A stretch of DNA of 64,000 nucleotides, taken from the NCBI RefSeq assembly GCF_000002995.4, contig NW_025062478.1:8842001-8906000 (forward strand), given 5' to 3'. This DNA is from Brugia malayi (lineage: Eukaryota; Nematoda; Chromadorea; Rhabditida; Onchocercidae). Below the pieces are notes generated by a model. The model saw only the letters and a program-made list of their open reading frames with translations, did not search any database and was not told where the DNA came from. Positions 25,024 to 39,900 of this stretch are shown one piece after another (positions within the stretch are counted from its first letter, which is position 1; the number at the start of each line of letters is the position of its first letter). Position numbers and translations under genes: made by a program.

Positions 25024-27132
25024 TCACTAAGTAAGACAATAGCGACATTACAAATGAATAAAATCGTGAAAATTACGGTAACTAGCGAATCTCGTTGAAT
25101 TGTAATAACATTCGACTAGAATAATACAACATTTCCAGCATAACCGGTAACTATCACCTTGGATCATTTGTGCAAGATATAGGGTTATCGTAAAAGATAG
25201 ATGATAAGGTGATAGATAGTTTGATACTAATAATTTAATAGTTTCATATGAAATTATAAGATCTTGAAATTTTTAAAAATGGTTTTAAAGTTATTGCTAG
25301 ATTTGAGAACTAATCAATTCATATTATCATCCTTTAACTAATACAGTCACCGAAGAACAGTCAACATTAAAAAAGACAAAATGTTTAGATGAAATGATTA
25401 CATAGATGCAAGTGAATGATTGAAAAGTTAGATTCACTTTTCTAATCAGCTCTTATCTGCTTGATAAGACGATTAAGTGCACTTTTTAGACATTTGAACT
25501 TGTAATATTACAGCTCAGTTTGTGTTTATAGGCCAACCTCTAAAAAAAGAACAATGATCGTTTGCTTAATCATAGGATGACTAAATAATTTACAATTTAT
25601 TTATGTGTGACTCATTTTCAACTTAGGTACCATTCTTAAACTATGACAAGAACTATAATGATTAATTTTGTTTCTCAAATCACATCGGCACGTTATTTCG
25701 CAAATTCCCCTATTTTCATGAATTAAATCTAAACTCTAACTTATATTGATTATTTACTAATTATGAACAAATAGCTGATAAACAAAACAAAAATTTGCAA
25801 TTTTACCTTTTTGCATGTTTATTCATCGAAAAAAAAAAGACGAGAAATTTGTCAGAATTGCGATAAAATTATATAATTGACTTATGATTTATTGCTTCTT
25901 TTAACTGAAGAATTCCATTTTATCATTCATTAAATTTATAAATATCTTTATTACCATAATAGAGGCAAGGATAATTATTCAACACGTCTTTTGTTTTTCT
26001 TCGTCTCAAAAGAGATAGAAGTAAGCTGATAGATAAGGAGATAGCCGTCAAATTCTGATAGTTCGAAGTTTTGAAATATCATTAGCGCTTCTGGGAAGGA
26101 AACCGCGATATTTACGATGGTATAAGCGTTTTACTGGACAAAAGTCTATTTATTTTAATTCTACAAAATATCAATTACCACTGCAATGCTCTCTATCATA
26201 TAAGACATTTCCGGTTTTTAGTACTTCCCTCAGGAACTGAGCAGAGAGTTCGTTTTCCCTTCATTTTTTTTCCGGCGAAATTACCAATATCCAAGAAATA
26301 ATAATATTTTTTAAGGTTTTTGCTTTATTCACTACATTCAATGAATATATCAAATAATATTCATGGATAGAAATTTGAAATATTTCGGTAGAAATAATAA
26401 TCTTTCATCATTTTTTGCTTTTTTTTGTTGCAAACAATACAAGAAATTGATATTCCAAACGACCAAGAGAGAGGGGACAAAGAGACCATGAACGAAACTT
26501 AGCAGATATTCTTTCTTGCAGAAGTAAACGTTTGCCACCGTTACCAATTTCAAGAGGAAATCGTAATATTTAAACCAAAAGGATCTTTTACTTTTGCATA
26601 TTGGTCTTCAAGTTATATTTGGGAATAAAAGTGGTATCAATTGTCATTTAGCAAATTTGGTCAATAATTACCAAAAATAAATTAAAATTCTTGAAAAGAA
26701 TGTAATTTGAAAGAAACTGCTTATAATCTTTTGTGCGATAAATTTTAGCAACTCAACTTGCACCAATCTATATTACAAATTATTTTAATGATTATGGTGA
26801 AATATTCAGCAAAAATATATTGTTTTTTGATAAAGAATGACGAAAATGCACTAATCTGAAGTAAAAATTTAAGAATAAAGAATATATCACAAGGATCAAT
26901 GATATCTAAAATGCATTAATTCCCACATATAAATACAAACAACAATGCCATTCGAGAAATATCAGAGCTTTAACAGATGGAATGCATCATTTCAATGCAT
27001 ACAATTCATGTCATAATAAATAAATAATATCAAATATTATCTGTATTATTTTACAAACTTATCTAAATTTAAAAGATCTATGATAGAAAAAGCTGACAGT
27101 AAATATTAAAAAATACTGCAAGATGAAATGAA
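25024..27132. other. Intergenic region upstream of the aspartic protease
   Basis: 2.1 kb of A+T-rich sequence with no supported exon. It includes the presumed protease promoter. A 67-codon minus-strand frame at 26350-26553 has no family features. Confidence 0.6.
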
Positions 27133-27908
27133 TTATCCATGATAAGCAACCGAGTTCTTTTCAGTTTCATGCAAAATCATTTTATAAAGCAATTCAGGAT
27201 TTGTTATTCTAGATTTCAGCTCATTCCATAAGTAAACGATTAAATTCTCAGTGGTACTTACGTTACTTTCAAAATAGACGACATCTTTATCCAAATTTTT
27301 ATGATCCACCTCATCAAGTACGCTCTTCATTTCATTCTTCAGATTAGTCAAATTGTACACCTGCAAGTTCCGGGATTAATAAGTAATACTAGTTTAAAAG
27401 TGCTTTTTTTTTTTTTTTGAAAATAATGATAATTGATGGTGTTCCTTCAATTTGAGAGAAATGTTAAAATAAGCCAAGCAAAACAGATTTCATTTGGGAT
27501 AAACAATGACCATTGATTCTTCAAAAAAATAAATCAATAAATAAAAAGATAAATCGAAGGAATGAAAAAATCAATTACTTTCACCTTTTATAAGACCTAT
27601 TACAGTGAAGTAAACGAATGATTTGATTGCACCGACAAATAATTCTGATTAATCCTTACCGTCCTCTGCGTTACATAATCAATGACAAAAATAACTTATA
27701 ATGATTAATCACAGATATTATTCACCATTCCTGATTTCGGATCAATCTGTCCTCGAAGGGTTACCTCCCAAACGTAGTTATGTCCATGACCATTCAAATT
27801 ATTACATTTACCATATAATTGTTGATTCTCAATATCACTCAACAACGAGTTTTGTAAACGATGACTGGCCGAGAATGTTTCCCGACGTGTCAATTCCACT
27901 ATCCCCAT
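27133..27908 (-). CDS. PTS: 6-pyruvoyl-tetrahydropterin synthase, about 136 aa
   Basis: Two exons, 27726-27908 and 27133-27360, joined in phase 0. The enzyme converts dihydroneopterin triphosphate to 6-pyruvoyl-tetrahydropterin, the second step of tetrahydrobiopterin synthesis, which supplies the cofactor for Phe, Tyr and Trp hydroxylases. Zinc ligands are visible: His in FSASHRL and both His in GHGHNY. The catalytic Cys lies in [11 protein letters not shown]. The second exon carries [27 protein letters not shown] and [13 protein letters not shown], matching the human C-terminus including the catalytic Asp-His and Glu region. Human PTS is 145 aa. The start at 27908 puts SASHR at the expected distance. 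Tetrahydrobiopterin in nematodes also supports cuticle and serotonin/dopamine chemistry. Confidence 0.96.
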
Positions 27909-28779
27909 TGAACCTATATGAGGGTTTTGTCATAAATCTCTATTGAAATGCTTTAAAGTGAGTATCAGCACTACATGAACAAACGAATATGTCAAACTTC
28001 GGCTTAATATTCTTATTAGCCTGCTATCAAGCATTCCAGCAAATTGAAACAGTTTTAGTCTATTTTCCCACCTACACTTGTAACAGTCACTTTAATCTTT
28101 CGAACCTCTGCTTTTCCTCTCTCCTACTTCAGTTAACCAGGAATATTGAAACTCGGGGCAGAACAACCATCATGCTTCTCCCAATCGCAAACATATAATG
28201 TCGTAAACAAAGAACTTTTAACAAATGCATTAATACGATAGACGGATAATTTTTTTCTTTTTCCATTTACATAAATCCGTTTTATACACTGTACAAGCAA
28301 AAATACATGGATGAGTCGACCTGAACAATTAATCACCTGAAATGTACAGAACACAAAAATGATAACATTTTTGAGCACATGTACTAGAATCTCACGAAAA
28401 TGACTGGTGATTAATTTCCTGAGTAAACATTTTGCTAATTTCTTTATTTCTGTATAAATTTTTTTCTTTATGCATAAAATTTTTTATTTCTGTATAAAAT
28501 TTTTTTAGGTTTAAACAAAGATTTATATTATCTTTGTATTCGATTTCATTTGGTACCAAGCTACGATCAAGAGTTACACTGAAAGAACGAACAGATATAG
28601 GATAATAAGAAGACATCTTCGTTTCAAGCTTTATATTCGATTTCAAATATTTTGATTTTTTTTCCCAATTTAAAAAACAGATATAATCGAAAGGGATGAA
28701 GAGAAAGTGAGCAAAAAATTCTCGCAAATATAAGCATTCACGAATCAATTAAATTACATTGTCTTTTCGATTTACATTG
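27909..28779. other. Spacer between LTN1 stop and PTS start
   Basis: A minus-strand open frame of 118 codons lies at 28392-28748, but it has no recognisable domain. It contains a short internal repeat (TTTATTTCTGTATAAA-like units around 28441-28500), so I do not call it a gene. The remainder should contain the PTS promoter and the LTN1 3' UTR. Confidence 0.4.
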
Positions 28780-30875
28780 CTAATGAAATGAAGCTCTGCA
28801 TAAGGGACATGTTGACTGATTGCTTGAATCGAACCATTTGTACTGCAAATAATAAATTGAAATCGAATTAATAAGCATCATAAGTTAAATGGCAGTAAAA
28901 TATAAGTTTCTACAAACTACACTATCAAGTGATGGAACACCTTTTTTAATATGAATACATATTCTTTCATTTAGTTTTAATAGGTTTAACACACTTACAT
29001 TATGTCACAAAGAATGATTTTCAACAAATGCACAACCGTACTACTTCTTGAACACTAGAAAAAGATGAAAATTATATTAACTTACAAGACAATCAGAATG
29101 AAATCGTTTTTTACATTGTTTGCATCGTACCCGTGGTAACTGATAAGTCCTTGAATGAACAGTCATCATGCAAATGGTGCAATCTTCTGCACCCTCCATA
29201 TGCTTCTCGATATTACCTGCCCACATTAATACTGCATCCACAATGGAACCATTCTGCAACAACAACAATTGACGCATTATGAGCTATCAGAACATGAAGA
29301 TATATGCAATTCTGTATAGCAATTCTAATAGATAATTTTATTTGCGATCCTCGCTCATCTCTAAGAGATACAAAGTATCTAAAAACAAATAAGCAGATCA
29401 ATTAAAGCTTTAACAACATTCTGCAATAGCGCAACAACTATCAGTTCGTTAAAATGTTTTCAAGCCCAACACACTAAAATTCGAAAGATGAAATGATCTC
29501 TTTATTGAATGGATCATGGTGTAATATAAATCAATATTGTATAAATTATGAAAATATAATACCTGATGAGTAAGGAACATTGTAAGCTGCAAAAGCCATT
29601 TCCTTCTTGTTTCCCGACTTACGATGGCTCTTTCATCCTCAATCAAGGGGATGCTGAGTGGATAATCTACGGGATATTCTATCGTTAGAGTCATAGTCGA
29701 ATCTTCCAAATCGTATTCTGCCACAATTTGTCGAGCTGCTCGCAACAATCGAACCTGCAAAGGCTAGATGAGTCCTACTAGCATTGTAATTAACTGCTAA
29801 GAAATGACAGCAGTAGAATTAAATTACGTCTCAAAAGTCGTCGTCTGTTCTCTGTACAACTTTTCGTGGAGGCAACATTTTCAAATTTCAATCTCATCTA
29901 ATCTTTGTAAAGTGTAAATAGAAGCAACAGCGAGCATATAAAAAATTAACAAAAACATACTAAAAATTCTGTGATAAAAAAAGAGAACTATCAATACTTT
30001 TAATTTATTCGGTATTTCACGAGATGTAAACTGATTACACTCTGCTTTCCAGATCATTTGACTGATTGATTTGGTTACAAATCTAAAAAGGAATTACATT
30101 TAATTTATATTTGTTTAAAAGTATAGGTAAGCAAAGAATACAACAATGTAAAAAAAAAAAAAAAAACGAACGATTTGCAAATAGTAGCAGCGGCACGAGG
30201 TAGCTTTATATACCATTGACGTACTATTGCCGGTAGTATTCCGCAAGTACTGTAGAATAACCGAAAAGCATATCGTGGCAATAATGATTTTATTTCATTC
30301 CAATAATCTAAAATCTATATATTCCACTCGCCTATTTGGGTTATTTTTTGCGCAATAACTAATCTATTGAATATTTTATATGTTGATTTGAAAAAAAAAA
30401 AAAAAAAAAAAAAACAATGACAAATGCCTCGCACTTCATAAACCGAATTAAGATATTAGCACATCGAAAAACTTTATCCAGAAATATATTAAAAACGGTC
30501 ATTTCAGCTCAACCTTCAATGGTATTTTTATTCCAACCAAAACTAGAAGTTATTTCAAACTAACAATTAAACAAAATATAAGTTACAATACTTTCTAAAT
30601 GCTGACCATCGTTAATTTCCCTGCTATATCTTTTGTTTATCTCTTTCCTTTTTTTAAAAAAAGTTTCGGAAAAAAAAAATTTTTTTTTCAAAGAAAGTAT
30701 TGGATAAAGCATTGAAAAATGGGTATACCTCGTTTAGCAATATCCGTAACTTCCACAGTGATATTCACACCTGTAAAAGAATTCATCACTTTGCTGTTTC
30801 TAATTACCAGCGCAGAACGTATCTTTTTAATTTCCATTATGTGTAGATTTCAAAGAGCAGAACAATCTTCCATTT

Positions 30876-30907
<32 letters not shown>

Positions 30908-33900
30908 GAAAGAAAAAACGATTGGAAAAACTTACAAAGATGAGGATCCGAAAGAAGAGAAAACAAATGAGGCATGATCTGATCGATGTATGGACCCATA
31001 GCACTGCAATATGCTACCCTTTCGAGCAGATCAAACTGACTCAAAGAACTGATAAAAGCATCCCAAATAAGCAATTTCGGTGGCAAAATACAATTGCCTA
31101 TCACTGTATCATCCAAAATTCTCGTGAATGGCACTGGCAAGCGTTTTTGATAATTGGAGGGAAGCTTCTCATCTCCTAGATTATTTTCTTCGTTTTGCTT
31201 ATTTTGTATCTTCAACATGTCCTTTGTTAATCTGTAGAAAAGAAAATTTTCAATGACAAAGGGTTTGTGAATAAAATCAACAACACTAAAAGGGAGGATA
31301 CTACTAGCTGATAATTTCATAAGTACTGATAATTTCATAAGTTTGTACACATCACCGACTTCTCTGCAAGGCAGATGAAGAATTTAACAAATGAAACAAG
31401 TAAAACATAGAAAGAAACCATTGAATCAAACAAAATTATCAGGAAACTGACATCTTTTGTAACAAAAATATGAAATTAACATACAACTTCAGTATTTTCA
31501 GTGCAGCAATTTGAACATCCGGAAAAGGCCAGTTGATGAGTGTGTGCAAGGGTATGATGACTGACTGCAGATGTTCATCATAGCTGGAAACGATTGTTCC
31601 ACAATTACAATCAATAAAAATTATTTTACGAGCATTTTCTCTAACTTCTTGAAATCAATCAATAGTGCTATGATAAATAAATTACAAATAGAGTCATTTC
31701 GCAATTCCAAGTGCTTTTTCATCAACTGTTCATTCTAATATTGTACTACGATACTCTGACGATCAATGGATCTAACAATTCTTTCAATGACCCAGTTGTA
31801 ATTGACGTATAAAACGAATGTTGTACTTTAAACATTTTGCTAATTAATAAAACTTAGATTAGACACTAACCACAGAATTATAATTAAGTGTAGGCATTCT
31901 AATATATCTATAATTTTACTTCAGGAGATCCAACTCGACATCGAAAACAGACGGTAATGGAACAGTTCGAATAAATTCTTCGGTTGTGTAACTTATTGAT
32001 AAACAAAGAGCGTTCTGAAGAGCCATCAAATGAGAACTTTCTTGATATGAAGTCAGCCCAAAGAACCATATGAGCAAAATATTTTGCGCTGTAGGACAGA
32101 AGAAGTCTGACCAATCCTAAAATTAAAAATTTATGTAAGAATTCAGATGAAAATTGAATGCAACAATTATCATGAAATTCAGTTTTTTGCTTCGTTGATA
32201 ATGCAAACCTGTCTGAAAGGTGCTAATTCGACATCATCTTTAGTGTTATCAATCATTTGAGCAAATTCATTGAATAATTTCACAGACATGCTGCTAAATA
32301 ACAAATAAGATCTTGATTTACACTGCCCCCAAAATTCATTAGCACTCTGAAATCAACAGAGATAATGCATGGTTCTCAGTGGATTAATGCTGCACTGATA
32401 CAACTTTTTATTTGATATTTCTTTTCATCAGCCAGTTATGGCAGAAACTAATGTATACGTAGAATAAGTAAGGGTGCTTTAACAAAAAGATTTACATAAC
32501 TACTTGCTTCGATAACGATACTACTGCATTTTGATCAAGGGATATTAGGATTTTTGCTGCTACAACCTATACGCTCTTATTAACAAAGAATAGTGCATTT
32601 CACTGATAAAACTCAATATATTTCTAGAACAATTTATAGCTTATTGCAAACAAATCATCAAGCATACTTCGAGAGATGTAATTAATGCACAACATAAGAA
32701 ATCTCTCATGGAGGTATCCATTTGCCGTAGATATGGACAACAACGAGTTAGGAAACGAAGAATGGCGCAATTAAATATATTTTGTTTTTCATCATCCTCC
32801 ATCCTGTATAAAAACAGTAGCATCATCAAAACAATAATTGACCAGTTGTTTAGATGATGCTTTCATTAAATTAATGAGGTCGAATAAAGAATATAGTTGC
32901 ACGCTATTAAGTTTCATTCAACGTTTTTTAAATATCATACCATGTTGAAAATCAAGATTTCCTAAACTCTAAATAAAGTGCAGCTAGCGTACTCAACAAA
33001 GCAAAAACAACTGATCTGGGATAAAAAAGATGAGATTTATTATTTCTAGATGTAATATGTTTTTACCTTATTCAGGAAAAATCGTTGGCTGAAAGAATAA
33101 AAAGAATCAAATAACTACTTATAAGTGAATAGATATTCCTCAAGTGTTGAGCGTCCTTCTACCATGAACTGAGTAAATAGTTGGAGCAAATTCACAGAAT
33201 TTTCCGAAGATGATGTTATCTCAAAACGGCTTGTCCAATATTTCATAGAAATATAGGGATCACAATAATCGTCGCATACCAAGCTTGTATCTGAAAATAA
33301 TAATGGGATATATATTCAATCTGAAAGCTTTTCCTTTTAATTTTTGAGAGCTTCAGACTTCTACAATTCTTCTGTCTGTATAGCCTTACAAAAACTTCTG
33401 ATTTCTATTTTGGATAGATAAAAAAACATTACAAAAAGGAAGGATAAACAAACCAAAATCAAGTTACTGATCAGACTTTTTTAGTTACTATAAATGCAGA
33501 TCCTGACTTAAATAAATAGGAACGTGAACCTTTACAATAAAAAAAGAACCTTGTAAGCGAAGAGCTGCGGAACAAAATGTGATTCCATATGGATCCAAGT
33601 TCTCTGAAGAAACTTTAAACAGTGCCTCAACTTTTTCCGCGCATAAGCTATTTGCTAATGAGCGCAGTGTAATGAACAGACATAATGATTCATTTCCTTT
33701 GGCAATCAGTGAGATACATTCAGAAACAATGTTCTCCACAAGCTGCCCATTCACCTGGAACAATATAATTAGTTAGAATCAGAACTACTAACTAATTTCT
33801 TGGAACATTTTTTCACAATGCTCTACATGTCATTTGTAATGAAACATGTCGGTGATATTTTGGATAAAGAAGAAATAAATAAAAGCTACTACGAAAATAA

Positions 33901-36900
33901 AGAAATAAACAAACCAAAACTAAGTTTTTGATCAAATTTTTTAAGTTTGCTCCTGTGTCAATGAGTTTCTCGTTGCATACTGTATTTATGGATGCTAATG
34001 ATGAAACAGCAATAGCATAAAGGAAGCTTGTGGTACAGTATCTCATGTTTTGTTCAAGTACCATGTCGAGATAGCTTGTTATAAATACAGCATAACCAAG
34101 ATGAGGTAACAATGTGAAATTATCGTCCATATTTTCATTAAACAACGATTTAATTATTGGTGAAGCAAGACATTCCTGGGCATCCATTATTTCTAAGCCA
34201 TACTACAAAGATAAAAACGCTTGGGTTTTAATTTATTTACTGACAAATTTATTTACTGACAAGCTAGTTTCTAGTATCCCAGAGTTTTTTCTATGTTTTT
34301 ATTAATATTACAACTAATATGCAGCGTCTCAGAAGAATTTTGTGTAATTCAAAAAATAGTGCCCAAATAGTTCGAACTTTTTAAAAATACAACTAAAAGA
34401 TCATCTATTTGTTTAGCTTTCCCTTAAATACTACGCATTATCATTTTAAAGACTCAGTATTATTAAAAATAGATACCATTTTATCGAGAACAGATAACTT
34501 ATCAACCAAATCGGCAGTACTAATAATAAAATAAGTTACAGATGAAGATGGCAATGAAGTAGCAATTGTTGTCGCAATTTCAATGTCAGAGCGACTAAAA
34601 AAAAAGTAAATAATAAAATAAGTTACTTAACAATGCAAACAAAGCAGACTAACATGACAGAGTTTTCGAAGCGTTGCTCTGTGGAATATAATATTATAAA
34701 AAAATATATCTCAATTTGAGAATAGTAAAAAAATGTTTTAATTCCGAAATGCAATATATTTTATGCCCCAGTTTAAATTCATGACAAAGAATTCTCAGAT
34801 TTGTTTTTGCAGGAAAGATTGACTTGATATTCAATGCAATAAAAATGAAATTTCCATCGGATATCCGACAGTTTCATTCAAAGCTTACAACATACTCAAA
34901 CTGAAGTAAGTCGGTTGATTTAATTTTATTGCTAATAGTTTGTGCTACTGATTTCATATCCATATTGGATGAAACCATCACTTTAACTGTTTCGTTTATG
35001 ACTTCTGAAATCATACTTAAACATAAGGAAATGTGCAAATTCTTTGAATTAAAATGTGTTTGTGACTGCTCAACTAAGAATCAATAGCTGAATAATCAAG
35101 AAATAGAATGAAAATGCTCATAAAATGCTCAACTCAGCATGTTAATAGAAATTTTTATTATCTTCTACTATACTAACACTAACTTGTTCAACGCTTTAGT
35201 GAGGAAAATATAATAAAGTCGCACTCTGTTATATCCTGCTCAAATAATCAAACTGAATCACAACCTGCAGATGGCTCTTGCAATTCGAAAAATTGTCCAA
35301 CAATAAGGTCAACAAGTTTGCTCCGCAAATGTTCAGAAATCTACAATATAACAGTTTTTCTCGCGAACTCATAATAGTAAATATATAACAATTATTCTCA
35401 CAGAACTTTAAAATCCATCAAAAAAGAGAAAAAAAGAATATGAAACAAATTTTAATACCTCTCGACCTCGTTTATTTAACACTGTTATAAGCAATTGTTG
35501 ATCAATCTGATAACAATTCTCTACCAAGACCTCAACATCCAAAATTTACATTAATTCACACACTATATATCTACATCTGTTAAAGGCAGATGCATATATT
35601 CAGAGTTTCTAATTTTTTCATCGGTTTTGCTTTGGACTTCGCCTAGTCTTGTTGCACTTACTTGTTTTCCCATCCTTAGAAATCTAATCATTAGAAAACT
35701 ATGGTACCATTTGTTCTAATAGCTATGTATAACTAAAAATTTCGCTGATATTAGGATATAAATATATATCCTAATATCAGCGAAATTTTTAAATATATAT
35801 AAATATAAATATATATAAATATATATGTATTAATATATACATAAATTAACATATTGCTTGTAGATGTAACATATAGATGAATATAATTATTTATTTTAAA
35901 AGATATTAAATAAGTTACAAACTTACTTGCTGCAAAGCTGTATCAAAATCAGGAAACGACGTAGCGATATCCATAAGAATGTCCCAACGTTTCAAATCAG
36001 ATTGACGAACACAAAATCGCATAGCTCTTACAAGCAATAGATCATCAGTAATAAAATGTGCTGCGAAACATCTGTCCTTGTCTAGTAACCCAAAAGCAAT
36101 TAGAAATCGAATGGATGTCAATTCGTCATTAGTCTGCAACGAAAGTACATCTTAGTAACCCTTAGAAGCTTTTTTAATCAAAAACACAATTTCCTTATAA
36201 TATATGCACTCCAACTCACAATGGTAACTTTGAAACTGAACTCCAATATTTCTTAAACTCCAATATTTCTTAACTTGATTCAGATGGAACTCCACTATTT
36301 CTTAATCAGATCCAGTTTCAAAATTTCGATTTTTAATTCGTTTCTCAAATGAGTTGATAATTCCGAAGTATTGAACACTGCAAAACTAGTTCTCTTGAAA
36401 AAGGAATCCCGAGAACAGAGAAATAAAGGTTCTGCAAGGATGTCCAGCAAAACCAATCCTTCCCGAATTCCTTATTAAAGAAACAATTAAAGAAATTAAA
36501 TCGACTCTACAGCTTGCAACAAAAGATTTCTCCAAAAAAAGAAAAAAATTATTTCTCTATCCAAACGTAATTCTTTAGCATTGAAAGGAAGATATACGGA
36601 CAATAACTATGAAGAAAGCGCTTAGAACTCTCATTACATTTTCAATAAAACATTTTCAAATACCATACCTTATAGAATTCTGTAATGGGCTTGTCAAATT
36701 TCGCGCTAAATTTTATCAGTAACTTCAGCATGAGAAGTGCTGCATCTTCAGCATCTTTCCAGTTAATTTTGCTCGAAATAGCTTGACAGAGATCAATCTC
36801 AGAAGCGATCTTATTCAGTATGTCATCATCACACTTTTCCATCACACTATAAATCAATTTCTGGCTAGCATGTACATGTGTGAGCAACTGCGCTATGAAA

Positions 36901-39900
36901 TGTGACCAAACAGGTTCTACTTCGTCATAAAATAACTCCTCGATTAATGGTCCCGTAGATGAAAGCTGAAAAAATGAAAATGACTGCAGAGAAAAATAAT
37001 TACTGAGCAATTATCAGTTTTTTTTTTTTAAAAAAATTTTTTTCTTTCAACATAACATTCACAAAATATACATGTTTCAATACAAAAGAATACCTCATTC
37101 AAAAGATGATCCTGAATTTGATTACGTAGTCGATCTGCAATCTGCGAATTTCGGAACCATTTACTGATAATACGTCCTGGCAAATGCACCATTTTCTTGA
37201 CTAATGACTTGTCATTCCAGTTCAAAGTGCACTTCATCGCAATCCACACCTAAACTTTTATAGTATATAACAACCATTACAATAAAATGAAGCAAACTGA
37301 ACAACAAAAAAAAAAACCTTTTCAATAAATTCATCCACAATAATATCCAAATCATTAACACACCGATTCATAGTCCACCAAATCCCAAATTCAGTGAATT
37401 CTGCAAAAGTATTTACCCAAGCAACACATGGAAACGATAATTTCCAAGGCATCCTAAAAGCACGAATCATTAAATACTTTGCTTCACAAGATCATACATT
37501 AACAGTTTTAACATAGCTGAATTCTAACCCCGCTTAACATATTTTCCCTCCAATACCCAATCACAAAAAAAACATGCATCATGAACTAGCACTAAACTAA
37601 TTTATCGCAGTTGAATAGAATTTACAATAATCAAATCGCAGTTGAATAGGTTAAAAAACAATTACCCATCGAAAAAAGCACTTAGTATTCTCTTCAGCAG
37701 CTCTTGACCTTCAATCGCCACCTTCTTATCAAGCACAGCTTTTATTACAGGTATAAAAATCGTTGAAATATGGTTCCAAAAGCTACAACAATAACATCTA
37801 TTTATCTACTTTCCCCATACTGCATTTATTTACATTTTATATGTTTGCCAACTTATCTCTATCAATGTTTTGACATTAGAAACAACATCATCTATATTTC
37901 TGTTTTAAGCTCTACAAAAAATGAGTCACAAATTTCCCTTTATAAAATGGCATTTTGTAAATTAGGCATATTAATAAAAGCTTGTATGGTAACATGATAA
38001 AGTGTGCTCTCAATGAAATTATGATAGCTGGTCACAAATTACAGTGTCGATCTTTTGCTAATAATTTAAATTTTATAATAAACTGAACGCTTACTTTTTT
38101 TTGCGCCTTATCAATGATATGACACGATTTACCACTACGTTATCAATATCTAATACAGTAAAGAGCACGTCCGCCTTGGTCATTTCAAGAATGAGAAGAG
38201 CAGATGCGCGACCGACATTCCTGTCGATACTGTCCAGGTGAGCTAGTGCCGTAGTCGGCAAGGCACTATTTAATATTACCTCCCATCCGTTAAGTAATGA
38301 CGCTACGCGACTTGCTAAGATCATTGTAGCACTAACAATCTGAAGCATTCATTAATGTAAAGGCAGAATAAAGTAGCTCCAAGATGGACGAGGATACTCT
38401 TAAGAAACTATCATAATCCTCAGCTTTCTTTCTTAAAGAAGATTCGAATAATCATATACCGAATATATATATTTAATAATAATAATAATAGAAAATGGAC
38501 AGGAATAGGAGCGAAATTAAGATAAGTAAAATAAGAATGAATTATAAGTAACTGTATCCAAAGTAATTTCGGTAAAACATAAGTTGGCGATAGAATGACA
38601 TACAAAGAAAAACAAAATAATGCTAAGTTATTTTAAATATGAAATCACCTGAGAAGATGATGTTAACAGTCGTCTATATGATCGGTTATTGAAAAAATCA
38701 ATTATTCGATTACGCTGTTCATCGCTAAGAGACTGCGTACAAAACCAATGAAGATATTGCAAGCTTTGTGAAGCAAGCCTCACGTAACGCTGTTCTTCAG
38801 TCTCCTCTTCCTCACATCTTCAATAAGTAAATCTTGAGAAGTCTAATTACAAAAAATAGAAAACTCTGAGGACAATTTTTCGAACTTTTTTTCTTAAACA
38901 AAATACACCAAAACAATTTCATTTTTGACTTTATCGTCCTTTGCTCAGATTATTCTTAATTAAATAGAAAAAAACAGAACAGGAAATCAGTATAATAACA
39001 AATGGCACCTAAGTAACAACGAATGTTTGCCACTGATAAACTTAAGAGCAATTACACACGCTGGTTCCTTGAACATTTCTATAAGAATACCATATTTCTC
39101 ATTAGGAAAACAGTCCACTAGCATGCTTCTTGATTCGTTGGCTACTTGGGAATAACTATCGTGCATCATTAATATTACATAAGATACAACCTGCAAATTT
39201 GCATTTTTGTTTCAATAAGAAATTTTTCCGTGAAAGCTTTTGGAATGCTAAGTCGATATCTCTACAAAAGCTGTGAAAGTTCTTCATTTTTATTCAGATT
39301 TAGGTCAATTAAAAAGCTAAAATCACTGAATTTGAGTTTGTTGACAATTAATTTATAGACTGTTATTTTTTCTCTAGTTTTTTTTTTTTTTTTTTTTTTT
39401 GGAGATTTAATTATTCTTTGGCGGAATTTTTCGTTTGTTTTCTTTTCTTTGTTTCGTGGTTTCATTATATTGATATTTTGATGATTTTTTTAAATGTTAT
39501 TTTCTTTACTTTTTAGTTTGTCTTTTGTCATATTAGTATAATTATTTTCATTATCTTTAATTTTCGATCAAACGATTACATATTATGAAGAGATTTTATT
39601 TAATCTTCTAAACTAATTTTGTTACTCATTATAAATAATAAAAATAGATGAATATTACTTTTATTATTTTCGGAAATTCTAGATTAGTGATATGATAATT
39701 TGCAAAGTTCTGATTTGAAGCATTATATGATCGAATATTGGAATATAACATTATTATCACAACATCACTACGAAAAATTCTAACCTTTTCTAGATATGGT
39801 TCACAGTTTTTTTTCAGTTTTTTGATATAATCCCCCAAGACACGGATTACATTAGATCTAACTGTTACCGTTGTATCAAAAGCTAGTCTAGGAAATAAGA

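Noticed and set aside
28392..28748. 118-codon minus-strand open frame between LTN1 and PTS
   Set aside because: Lysine/asparagine-rich with an internal DNA repeat, no family resemblance, and it lies in the probable LTN1 3' UTR and PTS promoter.
30850..31350. 166-codon minus-strand frame read as a separate gene
   Set aside because: Its middle (LPVPFTRILDDTVIGN) fits as an internal LTN1 exon; the ends run through introns and a poly(A) tract.
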